From Molossus alvarezi (lineage: Eukaryota; Chordata; Mammalia; Chiroptera; Molossidae), in NCBI GenBank assembly GCA_037176705.1, contig CM073886.1:123159001-123223000 (forward strand): a DNA stretch of 64,000 nt, given 5' to 3'. Positions 22,200-32,205 of this stretch are shown one piece after another; positions within the stretch are counted from its first letter, which is position 1, and each line of letters opens with the position of its first letter. Both the position numbers and the translations under genes were made by a program. A model generated the notes under the pieces. It saw only the letters and a list, made by a program, of their open reading frames with translations, was not told the origin of the DNA and made no database searches.

Positions 22200-22810
22200 T
22201 TTTTGAAACTCAAAGCATAAACTGTAAAAACTCCAGTACATTTCGATAACTACTTTATGGCAGCAAGTGAGGAAGGACCCCAGCACCAGCCCTAGAAGGG
22301 GTGCCATTTACCTGACCTGCAGACATCTGCTCTCTTAAAATGTCATGTTCATAGCACAGGATTTGATGAGTTAATTCAAACCAAGTCGAAGCAGTAAATA
22401 TCTTGTAGAATAAATAACAACGGGCCATGCCTTTTTGAAACATATTTTCTGGGTTGTTGTTGTTGTTTTTCAACCAAAGGAGTCTTTCCTGGCTCCTGAA
22501 CACAAGCTGTCCTCGTCTGTTTCCTAAGATAATCCATTATAAATTATGACAGGCTCCCAAGAGCCTGCGGACAGCGCGACCCGACCTGCTGCCCACGTCT
22601 CATTTTTCTGTCCTGGTCATCTCCGACAAGTTCCATGCGTGATCGGTCAGGAGACGGCTAATTCCAGTCCACGCATTTTTCAGATGAGCTTCCTTTTATT
22701 TTTAATTTCCCCACAAATCCACGCCAGGCGCAGATATCGTCAGTTACAGACATAGCTCTCTAATCTCTGCCGCCCTTCCGTAGTTCATACTATCAGATGA
22801 ATTAAGGTCC
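22200..22810. other. Unique AT-leaning DNA, possible conserved non-coding segment
   Basis: Non-repetitive, with several homeodomain-type cores (taattc, ttaatt, attaag) and no coding signature. The composition resembles developmental non-coding elements, but conservation is unknown. Confidence 0.25.
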
Positions 22811-25293
22811 AGTTACATATAAAAGTGATTATGATCAGCGAAATGTCTGCCCACAGTGGCCCTCCCAGAACAGGGCCAAGACCCGAGGCTCCGCCACTCC
22901 CCTTGGCCGCCCTGGGCTGTGCACTGTACAGTACCAGCGACCACTGCCCACAGGTTTCCCGGCTCCGTGGCCTCTGCCACCATAGAGCAGAGGAATAAAC
23001 TTGTGTCAGATGCTATTATTTTATTTCTGTCTTCATCTGACATTTCTTTTCGGCAAAACTGACCTCATCCTGTTGAAATCTCCCCGTTTTCACTTCTGTA
23101 GGTATCTGGCTTTCGCTCAGAGGCCGGTCACTTCGTCCAGAGCCTGACGTTTGAGGGGTAGCTTCTTGGGGATTCTTGTTAGGTTGGTCCGGGCATTTCT
23201 CAGGGCACTCAGGGGTGTGGACTCTGTGTCCCCTCCAGTGGCAGGGCCAGGAGCACACGGAGTCGGCTCTGCACAGGGAAGTTCATTCAGGACCAGGGAG
23301 CCACGGGGTCAAGGCCATCTGTCTGCACACAGAGCTTCTGGGCTGCTTGGGGGAGAGGAACCCGTCGCTAGGTCGCATTTAGTTCCTATACTTGACCGTC
23401 TCCATAGGTTAACGGGATGCATACAAGACCAAGGCCCGGGGCCAAGGGGCTGGGTCGTGCCCACCAAAGAAGAATGTGGTCCTGTTGGCTTCACTGCCTC
23501 TCGGGGCGGCAGTCCCCACAAATGGACAATCTATAATATTCGGGGCTCTGTGACAAGGAGGGAGAGAGCTGGGGGAACCAGGAAAGCCTTCCTTATCGGA
23601 ATTTATAGAACAAGGATCACAAAAGCATAACCAGGCTGATCCTGGGGGGGACGCCTCGGGAGTCTCCCTGACCACGCCTCTTCCTGTGGGGTTTCCACCT
23701 CGCTGGGCAGACCCCAACGCGGGTGAGGCAAAGGGTATTCAAGCCCTTTGATATGGTTCTTGTTACAGTGGAATCAGGTTGATAAAGGTCCGGCAAACTC
23801 TCCCACATCTGAACCCTGAACAGTCCGAGGTGTGGTGGAAAAGGCGGGGGAAATGCTGCCCCCTACCGGCAGGAGCCTGTGTTACACCTGCTCCCCCAGC
23901 CCGCCAGGCTGGGGCCCAACTGCCCTCTGGGACAAGCCAACCTTGGTAGTCACCCAACTCGAGAATCTTTTGAGCTCTTCCTGTCGCCATGCCCCACCCC
24001 ACCCCATTCCACCCTCGCCTCTTTTTCCTCCTCCCTGGCAGCCACACTGTTTTCAGATGTTTACCCCGAGTCGGAGCCCCGGTGGTTTGCCTGGGCCTGG
24101 GGCGGGGGAGGGGAGAGTACCCTAGACCACAATTCCCTCGGGAGGCATCTAGGGTGCATCAAGGATGCCTGCTTTCTCCCTGAGCCTGACAGACCGGGTG
24201 CGTGCATGTTTTCACTGGTTGACCATGGTCACTCTGTGGCTTGCAGTGGCTTTAATCCTAGATTAGCCCAAGTCGGATGCCTTTTTTTGGGAACACTGGG
24301 ATCATCTGTGCTCCGAGTGCCCCATCTCAGTGGTCTCAATCTGATCAGGACATCCGGATTTTGTAACATCATTTTGTAACTGTCCCCCCGACCCTGACTC
24401 CATCCTTCAGAGCTCCAAGGACATGTAACTGGAAGCTGCTCCTGTCACTCTCCCTTGCATGGACCCTGTCACCTGCCGCCTTGGCATCATCACCCAGGCA
24501 TGCACTGTCACACTCTCAACCGGAATGTCAGCTTGCTGTTTGAGATTCACACCGACACTCGGTCCCCAGAGGGCCCCTCGCGGAGCCAGGGCGGCCTGCG
24601 CTTGGGACCACATAAAAGCACAGGAGTCCCCTGGCTTTCTGGAAGCACTTCAAGCACTAGCCCCACGAAGAGATCTTGACCACATACTCGTAAACTCCAC
24701 AGGCCCCAAGGGCTCAAACGCCACGATATTTATGCTCCCGGGTGGATAGCCAAAATAGTTGGGTTGTTATGCAGACATAGTCTCTCAGTCCGGGCCAGCA
24801 TTTCTGACACCTGTTAATTGGCATTTGAAAGAAGTGAGTTGGGGGGGGAGGGGGCTTTGGATCAGCTGCCAACCTGTACCTGAACAGCAGGGGGTCCGGC
24901 AAGGTTTGGGCCCACCCATCCAGTAGGAGGTTCTCTGGGGGAATGAGCGAATGCGTCCAAGGGTAGCCAGAAAGCCTAGTCGGAGAAGGAAGAAAATTGG
25001 AAGGAGGGTGAGAAGAAAGGTAAGAGACCAAGAGGGAAAGAAAAAATAGAGGGCGGGTATTTTTAGATGTGCTAGCACAGAGCTTGGAGCTGCGGCACCC
25101 TGGTCCCTGTCTCCACAGCGCGGGTTCTGCTGGCCCAGCGTGGAACCAGCGGTCCTTGCCCCTCTCCTCTTGAGGCTGGGACCACCCCCCTTTGAAGGCC
25201 AGCTGCAGACCACCTCGTCCTGGAGCCTCCTCTGAGGGCCCAGCTCCCTGTCCCTCCTGGCACTTGTCACACAGGGTTAGGCACCTCCATGCT
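22811..25293. other. Unassigned GC-moderate DNA
   Basis: About 2.5 kb with many long overlapping frames (for example 23151-23630, 23879-24379 and 24785-25270) on both strands. None carries a recognised domain or consistent splice signals, so they look like GC-driven chance frames. A CTCF-like site at 23856 is listed separately. Confidence 0.45.
23856..23869 (-). promoter_or_regulatory. Candidate CTCF core site
   Basis: The complement of 'ctgccccctaccgg' fits CCASYAGRKGGCRS at 13 of 14 positions. It points left, convergent with the plus-strand candidate at 21085. Binding is inference. Confidence 0.4.
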
Positions 25294-25307
25294 CCCCTGC
25301 GTGCTTC

Positions 25308-25845
25308 CTTTTTTTTTTTTTTTTCCTTTTTTAAGTTAATTTATTATTGTTACAGATGTTTCTCCTTTTTCCCACAGACACCCTCCTCCCTATCCTGCAC
25401 CCACCCCCCACCCGCTGCCAAGCATTGTTGTCTCTGTCCATGTTATGCACACATGGATATAAGTTCTTTGGTTCATCTCATCCCTCCCCCCGCCCCCTCC
25501 TCTGAGGTTTGTCAGTCTGAACCATACTTCTTTCTATGTCTCTGGGTCTATTTTGTGCATCAGCTTTTTTTGTTCATTATCTTCCACAAATAAGTGAGAT
25601 TGTGTTACATTTGTCTTTTTCTGATTGGCTTATTTCGCCTAACATAATACTTTCCAGGACCTAAGAAGCCTGAAACACCCATCAGGAAGAATATATGCAC
25701 CTCTCTGCTCACAGCAGCACTATTTGCAATTGCTGAGATCTAGAAACAGCCCAACTGTCCATCAATAGATGAGTGGATAAAAAAAACCTGTGGTACATGT
25801 ACACGATAGAGTACTATGCAGCTGTAAGAAAGAAAGATCTCTTAT
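25308..25845 (-). mobile_element. L1 LINE with 5' inversion (twin-primed insertion)
   Basis: 25308-25658 is the minus-strand L1 3' UTR with poly(A) (seen as T-run 25308-25330), closely similar to 4909-5250. From about 25659 the strand flips: 25661-25845 is L1 ORF2 3' coding sequence on the plus strand ('cctaagaagcctgaaacacc' to 'aaagatctcttat'). A 14-bp TSD 'cccctgcgtgcttc' flanks the whole at 25294-25307 and 25846-25859. The two parts abut near the 'cct' shared by both, and about 20 bp of L1 is missing between them. This is the hallmark of twin priming. Not coding. Confidence 0.93.
25661..25845 (+). pseudogene. Inverted L1 ORF2 C-terminal piece
   Basis: Plus-strand relic of the end of L1 ORF2. 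It contains the '[12 protein letters not shown]' block (about 25797-25840) homologous to the block in 5258-5662. It has internal stops ('ctag' at 25740) and runs out of the element into flanking DNA. Confidence 0.8.
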
Positions 25846-25859
25846 CCCCTGCGTGCTTC

Positions 25860-26249
25860 TCATGCTCCTCCCCTCCAATCCCCGCCCCCGCTTTTAATTC
25901 CTTGGTATCAGAACTGAGACTTCCTCCAACCCACACTGCCCAACACAGTCCTAGACTCAAAGGAGGGTCTCGGTTTCCACGCTGACGGATCGGTGTTCTC
26001 CCTCAGTCTTTTTCTCCATTTGAGCTCCAGGCCTCCTGCTTCAACTTCTGCTCAGCGAAGCCCCCACTCTGTCCACACGTGGTTTCCAGCTGACTCCCAG
26101 GGCCCGCGGGCCTCCTTCGCTGTACTTGCCTCCAGGTTTGGATGGTCCACAGCTTGACCTGAGGTGAGACTACTTTTAAATGACTTAGTAAAAATAATTT
26201 CTGTGTTTCATTATTAGTACACAAGACAATGTCCAGAAAGTTCCTATTT
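25860..26249. other. Unassigned DNA
   Basis: No recognised gene or repeat between the L1 and the L2 relic. Confidence 0.45.
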
Positions 26250-26800
26250 ATGAAACAATATTATAAATGAGTTCGTTTGTTGATTCATTCATTCATTTGT
26301 TCAACAAAGACATATCGAGTACAACTACAAGGCCTGCACTTTTAGGTGCTGGGATCCTGCAGGAAAAGCGTATTAAAACTCTTTGTTCTGCCCTGGCCGG
26401 TTTGGCTCAGCGGTTGGAGCGTCGGCCTGCGGTACAGAGAGACCCGGGTTCGGTTCCCGCTAAGGGCACGTACCTCGGTTGCAGTTTGTCCCAGGCTCTG
26501 GTTGGTCGTGCGGGTGGCAGCCACTTGATGTGTCCCTTCACATCGATGTTTCCCTCTCTCTCTCTCTTTCTCTCTCTCCCTCCCGCTCTATCTGAATAAA
26601 AAATGAAAAAATGTCCTTGGTTGAGGATAAAAAAACAAAAACAAAACTCTTTGTTCTCAAGGAGTGTATACCCGGTGGAGGAGACAGATAACCAACAAAT
26701 AAGCAAGTAAAGGGCATGACATGCGGGGTGATCCTGAGCGCCCTGGGAAGGAGCAGGACAGAAGGGAGATGCCGAGTGCTGGGCGGAGGGATCAGACACC
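26250..26800 (-). mobile_element. L2 LINE fragment, split by a SINE
   Basis: Left part (26250-26389): 'gattcattcattcatttgtt', 'caacaaagacatatcgagta' and 'ggtgctgggatcctgcagga'. Right part (26643-26800): 'aaggagtgtatacccggtgg', 'aggagacagataaccaacaa' and 'ataagcaagtaa'. Together they read as one reverse-complement L2 3' region ('ggggatacagcagtgaacaa', 'gagcttacattct', 'gagacagacaataaacaa'). Confidence 0.7.
26390..26642 (+). mobile_element. Ves SINE, young subfamily, nested in L2
   Basis: Full-length copy with intact-looking A-box ('ggctcagcggttggagcg') and B-box ('ggttcggttcccgc'), (CT)n and an A-rich tail. A perfect 15-bp TSD 'aaaactctttgttct' lies at 26375-26389 and 26643-26657. The insertion cleanly splits an L2, which orders the two events. 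Confidence 0.97.
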
Positions 26801-27029
26801 AGGTGATGGGAAGGCCTCCTTCCAGAGAGACCCAAAGGAGCCAGAGAGAGGAGGCGAGAAAATCTCCAGACTCAAGGCAAGAGTGAACTTGCTGTGTGTT
26901 TAAGGAACAACTTGAAGGTCAGATGAACTAGAGCAGAGTGAGCCCTGGGGAAGGAAAAGTGCGGGTTGGTTTCCCCAGCCAACCTACTGGTGTCCACTGA
27001 GCCCACAACTCTGAGATGTAATTCTAATT
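26801..27029. other. Unassigned DNA
   Basis: Probably further decayed L2 or unique sequence. Nothing certain. Confidence 0.35.
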
Positions 27030-27115
27030 CAAGGCAATACGCATTTACCAAGTGCCTACTGTCTGCCAGGGATCGGTGCTAAGTGCTGGTACTAATGTCT
27101 CGACTACCGTCACCA
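27030..27115 (-). mobile_element. MIR-like relic
   Basis: 'gcatttaccaagtgcctact', 'gtctgccagggatcggtgct' and 'aagtgctggtactaatgtct' are the reverse complement of the MIR 3' end. Confidence 0.45.
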
Positions 27116-27354
27116 TGGTGCTGGGACTCTCTCCTGTGGGCATCAGCTAGACCCTGCCAGGGATGCACAGAGCTCACTCCAGGTAGCAAGGGGCAGGCAG
27201 GTAAGATACAACGCCCGGCAGACAAGACTTCCCTGCTGGAGGCAGCGTGGGACACTAGAGCCATCTCTTGGTGTCCTCTTATGCCAGACGGCATCACCAT
27301 CTGGGGTGACCAACCATCGCTCGATTTGGAGACTCGGGCACTGGCTTTGTTGCT

Positions 27355-27480
27355 GAGCCCTGGTTCTGTTCGTAGACGTGCTATGTGACCTTTCTGATCC
27401 TTGATTTCCTGGCGGTGGTAATGACTGTTTTATCTTTTTTGTGTGGAAATGAAATGAGGTCAGGGTATGTAACCGAACCT
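27355..27480 (+). mobile_element. MIR SINE relic
   Basis: 'gctatgtgacctttctgatc', 'cttgatttcctggcggtggt', 'aatgactgttttatct', 'gaaatgaaatgaggtcaggg' and 'tatgtaa' follow the sense MIR order. Confidence 0.5.
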
Positions 27481-28339
27481 TATATGATAGTCTTTTGATC
27501 TGCGCTGTCCTGATGTCAGAGCAGTTGCTGTGTTCTCCATCGGGAATGAAAAGGGCTCAGGAATAGGCACTGCCCACTGACACCTTCGGATATGGGAGCC
27601 GCTGGGTTTATATTGGCTGTCTAATTTCCTCTGGCGGTGGGGCGGGCAGTTTCAAGGTGGCGAACAGCTCCGAGCAAAGATCCAGGTGGGAGAAGAAACT
27701 GGTTGATGAAAGACAAAGTTTCCTGACTCCATGGGAGGTTGCGGAGTAGAATTTCACGAAAGGTATACAATCCATTGAAAAGATGACAAGCAAGAGGACA
27801 GACCCAAACAAATCGTTCCAGAGGTAAAAATCCCACCGCTCTTTTCTCTCCATCTCGCTGCACCCTCCAGGCCCCGGTTTCCACGGGGTTTAAGCTGCTC
27901 GAATAGCCCAGGTCTCAGCACCCTGGCCCCAGCCATTCAGTGCCCCCCAAGCCTTCCCACCTTCCCTCCAGTGCCCCGGCGGGGGCTCCACGGAAACTTT
28001 CTGGCAGTGGAGAACTGAAGTCCCCGTTCTTATCAGGCTAACCTTCCGGAGGGCCCTAGTCACTCGTCTTTCCTGAAGTCACTTAAAATCTGCTCCCCTG
28101 TGATTTCTATGCCCACATGCTGGGTCACCCTCTGAGAGTCCAAGAGGCATGTAACTGATTCTTCTTTTAGGGCACAGCTTCTTAGATATCCGAGACAGTT
28201 CCCTCTCCCACCGCCCCAGCCGCAGCACTCCGGGTTCAAGACTCGTTCTTTGTCTTTGGTGTTCACGTCATAAGGTATCTGTTGTTGCTTTAATGCTGCC
28301 TTGTATACAGCACGTGCTTTCAAACTGAAGATTCGTGAT
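27481..28339. other. Unassigned DNA
   Basis: No gene recognised. Frames at 27608-27936 are minus-strand overlaps without a domain. Confidence 0.45.
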
Positions 28340-28650
28340 CTGTTCTTCTTGAAAATTCTTAGCCATTACGTCAAGTACTGCTTGTACCTCAGCCGCTCTT
28401 TCCCTTTGTTGATGATCGGACACGTGTTGGAACCTCTGGATCTGCCTTCCCTGTTTCTGACAGCTGTTTCATCTTTATCTCTCTGTGCTCTGAGTGAATT
28501 CTTCGGAACTGCCTTCCAATTCACAAAGTCTCTCTTAACTGTAACCAGGGTAGTGTTCACCCGATATCGTTTTATTTGATTTTATTTCTATATTTTAAAT
28601 CTCTGTGACTTTGCCTTTACATTAAATATCTTGCCCAGAGATGCCTGTCT
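28340..28650 (-). mobile_element. Old L1 fragment (ORF1-region complement)
   Basis: 'aaaattcttagccattacgt', 'tcatctttatctctctgtgc', 'tctgagtgaattcttcggaa', 'caattcacaaagtctctctt' and the closing T-rich 'ttttatttctatattttaaa' resemble the reverse complement of an old L1 5'/ORF1 region ('attcttagccattattgctt', 'tcaagttcactgattcttt'). Degenerate. Confidence 0.5.
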
Positions 28651-29524
28651 TCATTTGGAGTCACGTTTCCTCGTGATGGTCTCCTGGTGCACTGCAGTTG
28701 TCATGGCTGTTTCCAGCACAGTGGGAACGTACCTCTCTGTCTGACTGTCCCTTCATCGTCCCTGAGCTGACCTCGTATGCCTGATCTCCTGGTCTTCGCT
28801 GGTCAGGATCCTGTCCTCTGACCTCACCCCATGGCGCCCAAATGCGGAGTTCCCCAGCGCAGGCTTGGGGACACCGAGCAAACAGGAGTCTAACAACACA
28901 TGTTCATATACAAAAGCATCTATCAGGGGATAAAAGGAAGACACAAAACAAATTTCTTTGAGACAATTAATGGGTAGGCTTAACCTGGGTCAACTGTGGG
29001 GCTGTAGGCCTGTGATAAACAATGCCTCTTAATCCAGGAGAAATTGGGCCAAATTCCAGGTAAGAAGAAGCCTCAGTGGAGAAAAGAAGTCATCAAGGGC
29101 CAGCGGGGGGGAGTCTGTGGAAACAGGAGACCATCCATGCTTTGCCTTGGGAGGTGATAATGGTTACAAATAATCAAAGGAAGTGTATTCAGTTGGGCCT
29201 AGGGTGCTTCTTGACACCACAACTTCACTTCCATCAGTCTGTTAATTGTCACTCCATCAGGATCTAATCACAGATAAGGTTTGCTGGGCTGGAGAGCAGA
29301 AGCGAACTTCTTGAACTTCTGGACTCTGGGAATAGGAGTTCCCTATTCACAGCAGGAGGATGGGTCGGAGAGAAAAAGGGTGACAAACAGTGATGATTGT
29401 TTTGCAGTTTTTCAAAACAGGCGAAGCCACCTGGTGTCAGAGCATAAAGTGCCTACGACTGTCAGCCCCTTTCAAAATAGTGAGTGAGGCTGTCCGCCGG
29501 AAGGAGCTCGAGTTCTTGATTCAA
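28651..29524. other. Unassigned DNA
   Basis: 28860-29270 is AT-leaning and could hold an unrecognised old element. No gene or named repeat supported. Confidence 0.4.
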
Positions 29525-29730
29525 ACGTCTGAAATCTCAGCGTTATCACCTACGAGCTGGGTGCTGTCCGAGTGGTTGCTTTGCCCCTCTGAGCCACCCT
29601 GGGAGTCTGAGTGTTGCCACGAGCCCCATTGGACTGAGTCAGGCATGGAACAGGTGACTTACCCAAACACACCCAGCTGTCAGGTACGGCGCTGGGATCC
29701 AGGCACCTGGCTCCGAACCCAGGGTGGTCT
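29525..29730. repeat. Two opposed MIR-like relics
   Basis: 29525-29620 weakly reads as sense MIR head ('cctacgagctgggtgctgtc', then 'tttgcccctctgagcc'). 29645-29725 reads as reverse MIR ('caggtgacttacccaaacac', 'cagctgtcag', 'gctccgaaccca'). Weak by eye. Confidence 0.35.
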
Positions 29731-30234
29731 TCACAGTAAGCAGCCCAACAGAAGCGATGGAATGGAGGGTGTTTGGCCCCGCCATGAAGGGAGCGTGGTG
29801 TGATATTACGTAACTATATCTGCATTCCTTTCCAATTCTAGTCTGTCCAGTGCATCTGAATAGCTAACATTCCACCTCAGGTAATACTTTCCTCAGCCCC
29901 TAAATTCCCTCCAACTTTCCCTATTGGTTTGACAGGAAGACTCTGGGCTTCATCTCTGATGGAATTTGATCAAAGCATGGGGTGTCAGGATTCAGGAAGT
30001 CAACATGCACGCTGGCTTAGCCGTAGGTGATGGGGACACCATCAGGTGAACACCCCACTTTTCCAGACCCACAGGGTGGTCATCAAATGGCAGGACGAGC
30101 CATTTAGCTTTGTAAGTTACGTGCAGAGCAGGATTGGTACTGACCATACATGTGCACCCCGTTGTCTCTGGTGAACATACCTTATCTTTCCAAGTAGACC
30201 TTGGGATTCTAGAAAGGCAAGGACTTGGAGTAAC
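29731..30234. other. Unassigned DNA
   Basis: Unique sequence with no recognised gene or repeat. Confidence 0.45.
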
Positions 30235-30274
30235 ATTATATAATATTATATTAATTATATTAATATTATATAAT
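30235..30274. repeat. AT inverted repeat, 14-bp arms
   Basis: 'attatataatatta' (30235-30248) is the perfect reverse complement of 'taatattatataat' (30261-30274), with a 12-base loop. All bases are A or T. It can extrude a cruciform. Confidence 0.95.
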
Positions 30275-30289
30275 ATGTCTAAAGAAACA

Positions 30290-30690
30290 TTTCAACACCA
30301 TTCATTCAACAAAAAGCGATTGAAGACCTACCATATTCAAAGTTTTATGTAAGGCTTGGAACCTAGGACAAGTACGAAGTAACTTCTGCCTTTAGGAAAT
30401 TAAGTGGAATTAAAGGCTGAAAGTCTGGACTGAACACAGTGGGAACAGAATGAACCACAGGGAGCTGAGGGTGGGCCTGAGGAGAGGGAGGAAGAGCTTC
30501 ATACAGAGTGATGCATGAACCGGGTCTTGAAAGATGAGTGAGCCCTTGGCACGAGGGGACCCAGAGGGCCCAGACGTGCTGTTCAACAGGAATAATGTCC
30601 GCAGAACTGGATAGAGTGGGGCCAAAGGCTGCAGTGGTCTGTAGGGCCAGAGGGTAGGGAGCACGAGAGTGGTGGTCAGAAAGAGTTGAA
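30290..30690 (-). mobile_element. L2 LINE fragment
   Basis: 'cattcattcaacaaaaagcg', 'aggcttggaacctaggacaa', 'tgcctttaggaaattaagtg' and 'gggtcttgaaagatgagtga' match the reverse complement of L2 (poly-'attcattca' tail, 'ctggggatacag', 'tgaaggatgagtagg'). Confidence 0.57.
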
Positions 30691-31064
30691 ATGAGAAAGA
30701 AGTCTGTTCCCACTCTGGCTTCTAAGAAAAGGGATTCTTCTTCTGCACACCCTGACTTCTCTCCCCCTCAGGGAGGTGCCGTGACTTCTCTGGCTGGTAA
30801 ATTGGGGGAGAATACTTAGGCGTGGGTTGCTTAGCTCTGTCCTCTTTCCTCGTGGGATCAGGAATGTCTGCCGCGTGGAAATCTGCTCCCGTGTGTGGCC
30901 CAGTCCACGTGCCTGGGGCTCCGTGGCGGAGTCTGCCCAATCAGGGACCAGTTGGTAGGACTTTGGCTCTCATACTAAGCTGGGTTTTCCAGTTTCACCT
31001 TTATCACTAATAAAGGTGATGTTCAGGCTACTTTGACACCCTTTGTTTTATTTTGCAATTTGTC
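30691..31064. other. Unassigned DNA
   Basis: No gene or clear repeat. A palindrome 'cctttatcactaataaagg' (30999-31017) is present. Confidence 0.4.
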
Positions 31065-31264
31065 CAGAGCCCGCATGGGGAAGGAGATGGTATATGTTGG
31101 GGGCTCCAGGAGGCAGATGGGCAGACCATGGAGGGCTTGGACGGCTCTGCCTGAGAGTCTGGACGTACATGGACCAAGGTGTCCAGGACAATGAGCACAG
31201 GCTGAGAGGGCTGCAGAAGGCACAGGAAACAGCCTTTGCGAGAACAGTGTGGACGACCGGAAGC
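31065..31264 (-). mobile_element. Possible L2 LINE fragment
   Basis: 'ccatggagggcttggacggc', 'tctgcctgagagtctggacg' and 'aatgagcacaggctgagagg' recall the L2 complement 'ccttgtaggccatggtaagg' and 'agtttggactttatcctg'. Weak. Confidence 0.35.
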
Positions 31265-31370
31265 CATGCCCAGCTCTGCCCCTAACCAGCTTCTTGACTT
31301 GGGTCAAATCGCTTACACTTCAGCTTCTTCATCTGTAGAATGAGTTGGTTTATTAAAGTCTTAATGGCCC
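31265..31370 (+). mobile_element. MIR SINE relic
   Basis: 'ctctgcccctaaccagcttc', 'ttgacttgggtcaaatcgct', 'tacacttcagcttcttcatc' and 'tgtagaatgagtt' follow sense MIR. Confidence 0.6.
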
Positions 31371-31494
31371 CTCTCAAATTATTTTTTAAACTGGGGGATT
31401 TCCTAACAGGAAGAACGTTTGAAGACCAGGTCAGGTGGGGGAAGGTCCTTCCTTGGAGCCCTTGAAGCAGCAGCTGGTTTAGCAGCCAATGTAG

Positions 31495-31700
31495 ATGCAC
31501 CATTTACCCCGTGCGCGCCGGGTACTCTGTCATGAGCATTACGTGAACACCTCCTCTGCTCCTCATGCCACCCTATGAAACAGGTACTGTTGTTATTCCT
31601 CATTCACACATAAGGAAACGGAGACTCAAGAGTTAAGTGACTTTCCCAGGAGCCTACAAGTAGTACGTGCCAGTGCTGAGCTTTGAACTCGGCCGTCCAG
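31495..31700 (-). mobile_element. MIR SINE relic
   Basis: 'gccgggtactctgtcatgag', 'cctatgaaacaggtactgtt', 'aaggaaacggagactcaaga' and 'gttaagtgactttcccagga' are a near-complete reverse MIR. Confidence 0.75.
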
Positions 31701-32054
31701 CACTGTGGCCGCTCTTCCCCGCGCTGCTCGGCCCCACTCCGTGCTGAGGGGCAGCTCTGGGTCCTTTCCCAAAAGCCCATCACGATCCATGGTGTCTCTG
31801 GAGGGACCCAGTTTGCAGCTTCTCAGACACGTGCAAAAGGCAGGTGTTTGGCTAGTGAGAGAAACCGAACTCTTTTGGCTCTCTCTGAGCTCTGTGCCCT
31901 CGCTTTTGACATTCAGGGGCGAGAAACACTTGTTTGGCCATTAATAACGCACTGCCTTTTGACATCTCTTGTATTGATGTCTTTATTGTTCGGTTTCTAT
32001 GTGCCTATGGTTTGTCTCCTTCCTGAATGTTGACTGCCTGATTACCCCATCAGC
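31701..32054. other. Unassigned DNA
   Basis: Frames at 31683-32033 lack any domain. No repeat recognised. Confidence 0.45.
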
Positions 32055-32205
32055 TACTCTTCCACATAATTTAAATGTGTTATTTCATTTGACACACACA
32101 GCGATCTTTCAAGGTAGGCACGACTATTATCTTCCATTTCTAGCTGAGAAATCTGAAGCACAGAGGGGAAGATACTATTATTTTACTGCTGATAGGTCAT
32201 AGACA
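32055..32205 (-). mobile_element. MIR SINE relic
   Basis: 'cacataatttaaatgtgtta', 'tttcatttgacacacacagc', 'caaggtaggcacgactatta' and 'tgagaaatctgaagcacaga' followed by 'ggggaagata' match reverse MIR. Confidence 0.65.

Noticed and set aside
26390..26642. tRNA-like A-box/B-box taken as a tRNA gene
   Set aside because: It is the head of a Ves SINE: (CT)n and A tail follow and the anticodon region is not tRNA-like. The same applies to the other SINE heads.
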